This document shows, in pieces, positions 58,210 to 64,000 of a stretch of DNA of 64,000 nucleotides. The position numbers and the translations under genes are program-made. The notes below the pieces were generated by a model, which saw only the letters and a program-made list of their open reading frames with translations, did no database searches and was not told where the DNA came from. This DNA comes from Botryotinia globosa (Eukaryota > Ascomycota > Leotiomycetes > Helotiales > Sclerotiniaceae). Location of the stretch: positions 1,302,001 to 1,366,000 of the forward strand of contig RCSZ01000010.1 of the NCBI GenBank assembly GCA_014898425.1. The letters run 5' to 3'. Positions within the stretch are counted from its first letter, which is position 1, and every line of letters starts with the position of its first letter.

Positions 58210-58732
58210 GAGTCTATTCGAATCGTTTTTCAATTTATTATCAAAATGAGTTTAATAGATTTGTTAATTAATAATTTAGCTTATATTTATTGATATTAGA
58301 TTTGTAAGCTTACAAAATATAAAGTAATATATATTAACGAAATACTAATTAAAGCTTTATTATAGATTTAATTAAATTATTATATCAATTTTCAAATTTA
58401 TTAATGAATATAATATAACTTTTTATAACTTAATATCAATGATTAATAAACTTATATTGATAATATATATTAATAATAAAATTCGAAATAATTTTATAAA
58501 CTATATTTATTAGAGTATGAGTAAAGACTTATATTATACTATAAGAGTAGAAAAGCTATAGAAGAGTGAGGCCCTACTTATAAGAAGTAGAGCACGCTAG
58601 TTGTCTATGCCTAAGGCACGAAGGCAACTATAGAACATATAGTTGGCGCCGTGATAATATTAGCATTTGATAAATATTTATTTAGATTATATTTATTATC
58701 TACATCGTCTAAAAATCTATCCGAACGAGCTC
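58210..58732. mobile_element. PIF/Harbinger-like MITE, copy 2, decayed and interrupted
   Basis: 523 bp. The right end, inverted, reads GAGCTCGTTCGGATAGATTT, close to copy 1; the left end GAGTCTATTCGAATCGTTTT has several transitions. TTA lies on both sides (58207-58209, 58733-58735). Internal blocks such as ATTAATAATTTAG and ACAAAATATAAAGTAATA are shared with copy 1. A GC-richer segment (about 58515-58650) absent from copy 1 looks like a nested insertion. Confidence 0.7.
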
Positions 58733-60806
58733 TTATAGTCTATTATAGTTATATTGATTCTTGATCATTATTATCTATGGGAAGCTAGTACTTAATATAG
58801 GGAAGCGCTAGCGCGACGCTAGCTAATACAGTTTCCTCTTTGTTCACATGATCGATGTCCCGGCAATTATTAAACATTCACGGAGATACTCGAGTTTAAC
58901 AAATTCCCATAGATCCTAACGACAACACCTTCAATAATTCATATGTATAAAAGTATTATAAAAGACTTGAGTAAAAATAACTATAAAACTAACTTCTACT
59001 ACTCTACTAAAACTAATTCTGACACAAAGTCCCTTTAACTGAGAGTCAACGCTAGTCCACCCATATTGAGCATATCATGAACACTTCGTACTTATCACCA
59101 AAATGATATAACAGGGTCAAATCTTTTCTTCCTGTCATGCATTATGCTCTCTCCGCTAGTACAATTAGTCAAAATACACGTACTAGTCGAGCTTGGGGTA
59201 AAACCTCTTGTCGTATTACTACTATAATAAACATTGGAAGGGTGTGGAGCAAACAGTCTTCTCCCCCCCCCCCCCCCCCTCTTTCACAAGCCTAAATTAA
59301 ATACGCAAACTCTACCTCATACAACAATGAACAATGAACGATATAAAGGTACTTGACGAATGTACAGATGAATATTTTCCTGGACTCCCCAAACATTAAA
59401 GTCTCACATTGGGAAGTATTCCACCGGTAGTTGAATCTTCATTTTTACAATTTCTGGGAAACGGTAAGAAGACATGAGACATGCACAGAGATCTATTAGT
59501 CTCGGCCCCAAGCAGATGAAAATACAAATCACGATGACGGAGGCACATTAGACAGGGGACAGCTCTAGGACAAGAAGAGATGGATGGTATTGCACATGTC
59601 AACGGACACCATGAGGAAGCTTTGAATTACACTATAGCGATCAAGGTAGATTGTCCGACAATGGGTCTCATTTTCATCAATTTAAGAATACCGTCAATAG
59701 ATAACGTCAGCCATCTTTATAAAGTCTCTGTGATAATGACATTGACGGCAATTCGCCAATTCTTTATAATTCAGGTAAGGTTGGTACAACAAGATCAACA
59801 GAAAAGCGAATCGTTGTTGAGACCTAAAACGAACTCATTTAAGTAACAAGAGATCACGTCCACAAGCCCACGCAGGGCAAGTCTATCCAGGAATTGTTCT
59901 CTTCTCTGATCTCAATCCAAATGATATAATCATACGACTTTCCCGTCAAACAAATGTTTTTCAGGAATCCCGAAATCCTCATCTCAACCACAAATGCAAG
60001 GATGAAACAAGCAACAAAGAAAAAGCTCAATGTGAGAAATGTCAAATGCATAGCTAGCTGGGAGTAAACCAACACCGCTACCTACCTATGTAATCAACAT
60101 TCTCTAGGGGAAGAATAAGAATTGAGTTCCCGCGAGGAAGCTTATGGATCATAGAACAATATGTTACATATAAATCAACCGTACTGACGACGAGATTGTG
60201 GTAAAGATCTACAAAGACAGAGAGTCATACGAAGAAAGAAAGAAAGACGGCTGCGAAACTTTCTGCTCGGGAGCAAGAAACTTAAGACTCCATACAATTG
60301 GTTTTCAATTGAAATTGGACTGCTGTGAATCAGAAACCGTCCAATGCCAGAATTTCCCGTATCTGAATTGTGGAAGATTTAACACTGCACAAGCATCATG
60401 TTCTTGTGTAAAAATAAGAACAGAAAGTGATAATTTTCTCTCGGATCAAACACGAGAGATACAGATCAAGTGAATCGACTCGGAATAAATGTCATGCGGG
60501 ACTCATGGAGATCAGCAGCATTGTCATGGACTCACGACTTTTCAAACTTTATTTATTATTTTTTTCTTCTCTCTCCGATTGCCGTTGCTGATTGCCATAT
60601 TCGCCAAACGTGAGATTCAGAGATTCGTCCTTCATTAAGCATATAATTCTTGACCAAAAATCATCCTGCGCCGTAAAAGATATGCTTAAAACGCCCTTTG
60701 TGCTTCTTTTCCAGAATCAAATGCCCCCACTGCCAGGTCCCAAACACCATTATCCAATCAACCTTTATATGTAACAAAAGAAAGTAAGCTGACGCCTGAG
60801 CTCAAT
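58733..60806. other. Intergenic, no supported gene (2.1 kb)
   Basis: Contains a 17-base C run (59263-59279). Frames of 68-91 codons (59396-59602, 59580-59846, 60198-60473) overlap each other or start at non-ATG codons and show no motif. Confidence 0.4.
59263..59279. repeat. Poly-C tract (17 C)
   Basis: Uninterrupted C run, flanked by pyrimidines. Confidence 0.9.
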
Positions 60807-61707
60807 TCAGCTCTCTCTCTCGGTGTCTGTATTGGAATCTTCCGCTACAACTGTCACATCATCCTTATATTCTTTGTATTCCGATTCCTGCGCGCGTTTC
60901 TCATTGAATACAGATTCGTTCCGATAGAAGTCTCTCGGCTTCTTAACAATAAAAGCATACGTCTCATCATCCTCCAAGAAGATTTCTCCTCTTCTCGAAT
61001 TTCGATTTCTACGCACATATTAGCCGAAGTCCAAATCTAAGAGGGTAGAAAAAAGGAGCTTACCCAAACCTCTCTACAGACTCCAATACACAGACCACGA
61101 GTAGAAAAACCAGTACAATCCCCACAACCATAAAATCATTTCTTCGTCCCATCTCCAAGTGCGCCAAGCGATTTCGATATCCTACCGCAGTCCCGGGCCA
61201 CGAATTTGAATTTCCACATTCTGGTTTCTCTCCATTGATGCCTAACGCTCCGTTTTCCCCCTCCCAGTATTTCTTCGCATCTTCTTTGCGCAATGTAGGT
61301 AATGCAGAAGTGGGCATGCTTGGTCTCGCTTCATCCTCGTCACTCGTCCTCGTCAGACTTTGGAGATATGCCGAACTGAGTGGTGTTGCTGCAGAAAGTG
61401 CCTCATCTGCGGAGATATCTTTTGAAGGGGTCGTTGGTGCATTGTCGAAAGCACCTTCTTCCGCAAAATATTCATCATTCGAAGGGGAGGTAAATGTTGG
61501 TTTGACAAACGTTGGGATAGGTAGTTTTTGATGTTTTGGAAAATATGGATCGCGGGGATCGCTGGGTTTGGGGTGAGAGAGCGAAGGGTCATATTTGACG
61601 AAGTGGAGTGAGTTGCAAGATTGAGAATTGAAGCATTCTCTAGAAACTGGGATTGCGGTCGAAAGTTGGAGGAAAAGGAGGAGCGAGAGCGGTGATGATG
61701 GTCGCAT
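60807..61707 (-). CDS. Type I membrane protein of unknown function
   Basis: Not recognised. Exons: 61707-61064 and 61008-60807 (55-nt intron with GCTAAT branch), 281 residues. Signal peptide MRPSSPLSLLLFLQLSTAIP is followed by a Ser/Thr/Pro-rich lumenal or extracellular region (about 23-190) with four Cys (ECFNSQSC, ECGNSN), then a transmembrane helix FMVVGIVLVFLLVVCVLES (about 193-211) and a charged cytosolic tail rich in Glu/Lys/Arg (EDDETYAFIVKKPRDFYR). Without the second exon the protein would end directly after the membrane helix. A surface sensor or wall-anchored role is only a guess. Confidence 0.75.
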
Positions 61708-64000
61708 TTTTGCGATTGATGTGGATAGAAATATTAAGATGCGAATTATTTACTGTATTTTATATGAAGAGGTGAGGTGGGTATATATGTTTAAAAGTCG
61801 TATAGAAGAGAACGTTCCTCGTCGTGAATGGCAAGTGATTCCAATGTTTTAGGACGCTTTGGTATTTTGTCACACCCGAGACGTTTGGAATGCCGCAAAC
61901 GTGAGTAGATCGATCTTCAATCTTCGATTGTTCTGAACACAGCTTAATCCGATCGATCACGATCAATACTCGAGGTATGAAAATGTAAAGGCTGGAGCAA
62001 GAAGTCAAGATTGGAAATAAAAGTCGATGAAGTGAATACAAAGAAGTGGTGGAAGCGAGGTAGGGAAACTCTCGTATTTAGATCAAAGAATAGCGTACCA
62101 CACAGGTGGTGTGTGTTATAGCCAATCATTTCTTCACACTTGGGCAAAAACAACAGTTGCAACATAAACATGCATTACATTAGTATTTTCGGGACTTTTA
62201 CTCAAGGGACTAGAGTTACATGGGGTAATTCCATCCACTTCATGTTTCTAAAATGCTAATTTGGTAGAAATCCTTCAAAACTTAAAAATCCATATTGGGG
62301 CTGCTGGCAAAGAAAAAGCTTCAGCCCCTCACGGTCCTTGCGCGATTTTCATGGGTAATTTCAAGGGTAAATAAATGGCATGGTTAGGTATGGTTATTGG
62401 TTAATACCTAGGCAGTTACGGTTACATGGGCTGATGGGGCGTGAATGATTTTGTCTTTTTGGATTGTTCGAGGCGAGGTAGTGAGATGTGGGCTGGGTTT
62501 TGTCCGGCTTGATAGAATGAGAATGAGAATGAGACTGAGACTGAGACTGAGACTGAGGGTATAAGCCTCGTGGCTTTGTGCGGTACAAAATAGTACCTAG
62601 GTAGACAACATGACAAGCAAGATTCATTCCTCAAACCATTGAAGATATACTTAGTTAGATGTTCATCCCATTTTGATTCGCGATTAGTTTCATCCATTCA
62701 ATGCCATCTCTCGATATTGCTCGACCTGCAAACCAAACGTGAATTGAGTGATAGACAGCGCTACTCGTAACTAATAGCATATTACCAAGACAAGATCACG
62801 GAAAGGCGGAGATTTGCATGATTAGTGGGATTTCCAATTATGGGGGAGACCTTTTATAGCTCTTCCTCTTCCACTTTTCTTCGTATCCCATCAGTGCGTC
62901 CACAGAAATCCTTGTGTGGAGGTCACTGCTTGAACACGGAAGAGTAGAGTAGGTACTACATAATAACTAGGAGCTACCTAGATACGGTGGCACCGTGGTA
63001 GCTCGTGAGTCGTGAATACCTACCAACTGTAATAATACTATAAGATGTGGTCATTGCGTCGCCCACGCGACTTTTGATGATTTGAATCTTGGATCAAACA
63101 ATTGGGGAATGTTTTCGATACAGAACAAGCATTTATGAAAAGTTAAGAATGTCTTATTCTCGTAGAGGCACATACTTAGATATGTACTTTACTTGGCATA
63201 CTACCTCGATAACAAACTGTGTAGATAACTGTATCTTGTGACTTCTATCACAATGCACCGGCTTGACATCGTATCATGTGGTGCTATACGAGCAGATTAT
63301 TGATTGCTCAATCAGAGTCTCAAAGAGTGTCATCGTCAATTTATTATACGAAGTGAAGTGTCGAAAACTCTTATTTTCCCCCTCCATTGCAAATAATTTT
63401 CTATCCCGAGGTTGCTAATACAATTCTAGTCCTGCTTATGCCATGAGGATATTTAAACGAGCTATTCTTGTCGATCAAGGGGTAGCTCCCGTCATTTACT
63501 GGTTTCTTGGCATTTTGGCGTAGCAAAGGATAATAACAACTCAATGCAATTGAGGGATTAATTATCCTGAGCTACCTACTCTGTATATACTTTCACTTGA
63601 TTGATCCTTCTCCTCAATGCTTCTATCGCGAGATTAATGTTTGACTAAGCAGAGTTTGCTTTGAACATAATATATCTTAAGATTCAATGGTAAATGATAC
63701 ACAGTCTCCATAACCTTTTGTTCGTCATAGTCAAACGATCGTCAGGTACACATAGTAAATATATTCGGAACCCCTGTAGCTCTTTTGTTTTGAAGATAAG
63801 GACTCCGGCATCTACTCATCATACATCCATCGTACACCGTGTACCGGTAGTGTGCCAAAAATTCCTGCAAAACCTATGTCTCTCCCACAAACTCTGAACA
63901 TTAATAAGATTCGTTAGTATGGTTCAGATCGCAGGCTGCATTTTGAGCTAAGGTCATAGAGTACGGGAGAACACTGAATTGGTTAGAATTCGACACTTTA
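61708..64000. other. Intergenic to window edge, no supported gene (2.3 kb)
   Basis: A GAGAAT/GAGACT hexanucleotide microsatellite lies at about 62516-62558. Frames here are under 95 codons and without motifs. The next gene is presumably outside the window. Confidence 0.45.
62516..62558. repeat. GAGAAT/GAGACT hexanucleotide microsatellite
   Basis: About seven tandem GA(G/A)-based hexamers: GAATGA units followed by GACTGA units. Confidence 0.8.

Noticed and set aside
60198..60473. 91-codon Cys-containing frame, effector-like
   Set aside because: Starts at GTG, no signal peptide, cysteines unpatterned.

Overview
The window is nuclear DNA of a filamentous ascomycete (Pezizomycotina). Genes carry short GT-AG introns (mostly 42-80 nt) with CTAAC/CTGAC-type branch sites. 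Intergenic stretches are long and AT-leaning. The alternative oxidase closely resembles the Botrytis/Sclerotinia protein as I remember it, so a leotiomycete, probably Sclerotiniaceae, is my inference. No database search was run. Exon structures were worked out by hand from splice signals, and reading frames were checked across every proposed junction.

Left half (1-34.7 kb), mostly housekeeping: a 5'-truncated disordered protein (1-2789), mitochondrial alternative oxidase (3860-5072), a microsatellite-rich gap with a candidate 32-residue membrane peptide (6480-6578), mitochondrial ribosome-releasing factor 2/MEF2 (8292-11032) divergent from the retromer subunit VPS17 (11359-13283), a sorbitol dehydrogenase-like enzyme (15582-17094), COP9 signalosome subunit 6 (17965-19241) divergent from an unrecognised proline-rich protein (19940-21917), and a GH125 alpha-mannosidase-like type II membrane protein (23440-25473). 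A gene-poor stretch of about 7 kb follows, then an ATF/CREB-like bZIP regulator (32708-34678).

Right half (37.6-53.5 kb), accessory: what looks like a sesquiterpenoid cluster. It holds a GMC oxidoreductase pseudogene, an FMO-type flavin monooxygenase, a short-chain dehydrogenase, an intact cytochrome P450, and divergently a two-domain protein with an N-terminal HAD hydrolase domain and a C-terminal class II terpene cyclase domain carrying DxDTT. The last has the architecture of AstC/DrtB-type drimane synthases. A P450 remnant follows. The logical scheme (inference) is protonation-initiated cyclisation of farnesyl diphosphate to a drimane skeleton, then oxidation by P450, FMO and SDR. A TA-flanked MITE sits inside the cluster and a 1.1-kb fold-back element borders it. 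Beyond lie a rhodopsin-domain (SAT4-type) membrane protein, a small zinc-ribbon-like protein, and a phosphotransferase gene broken by one frameshift.

Right end (56.8-64 kb): AT-rich DNA with two related PIF/Harbinger-like MITEs, one decayed, and one type I membrane protein gene (60807-61707). The decayed GMC and P450 copies, the frameshifted kinase and the MITEs mark 37-60 kb as a fast-evolving region next to a conserved one. No rRNA, tRNA or CRISPR array was recognised.
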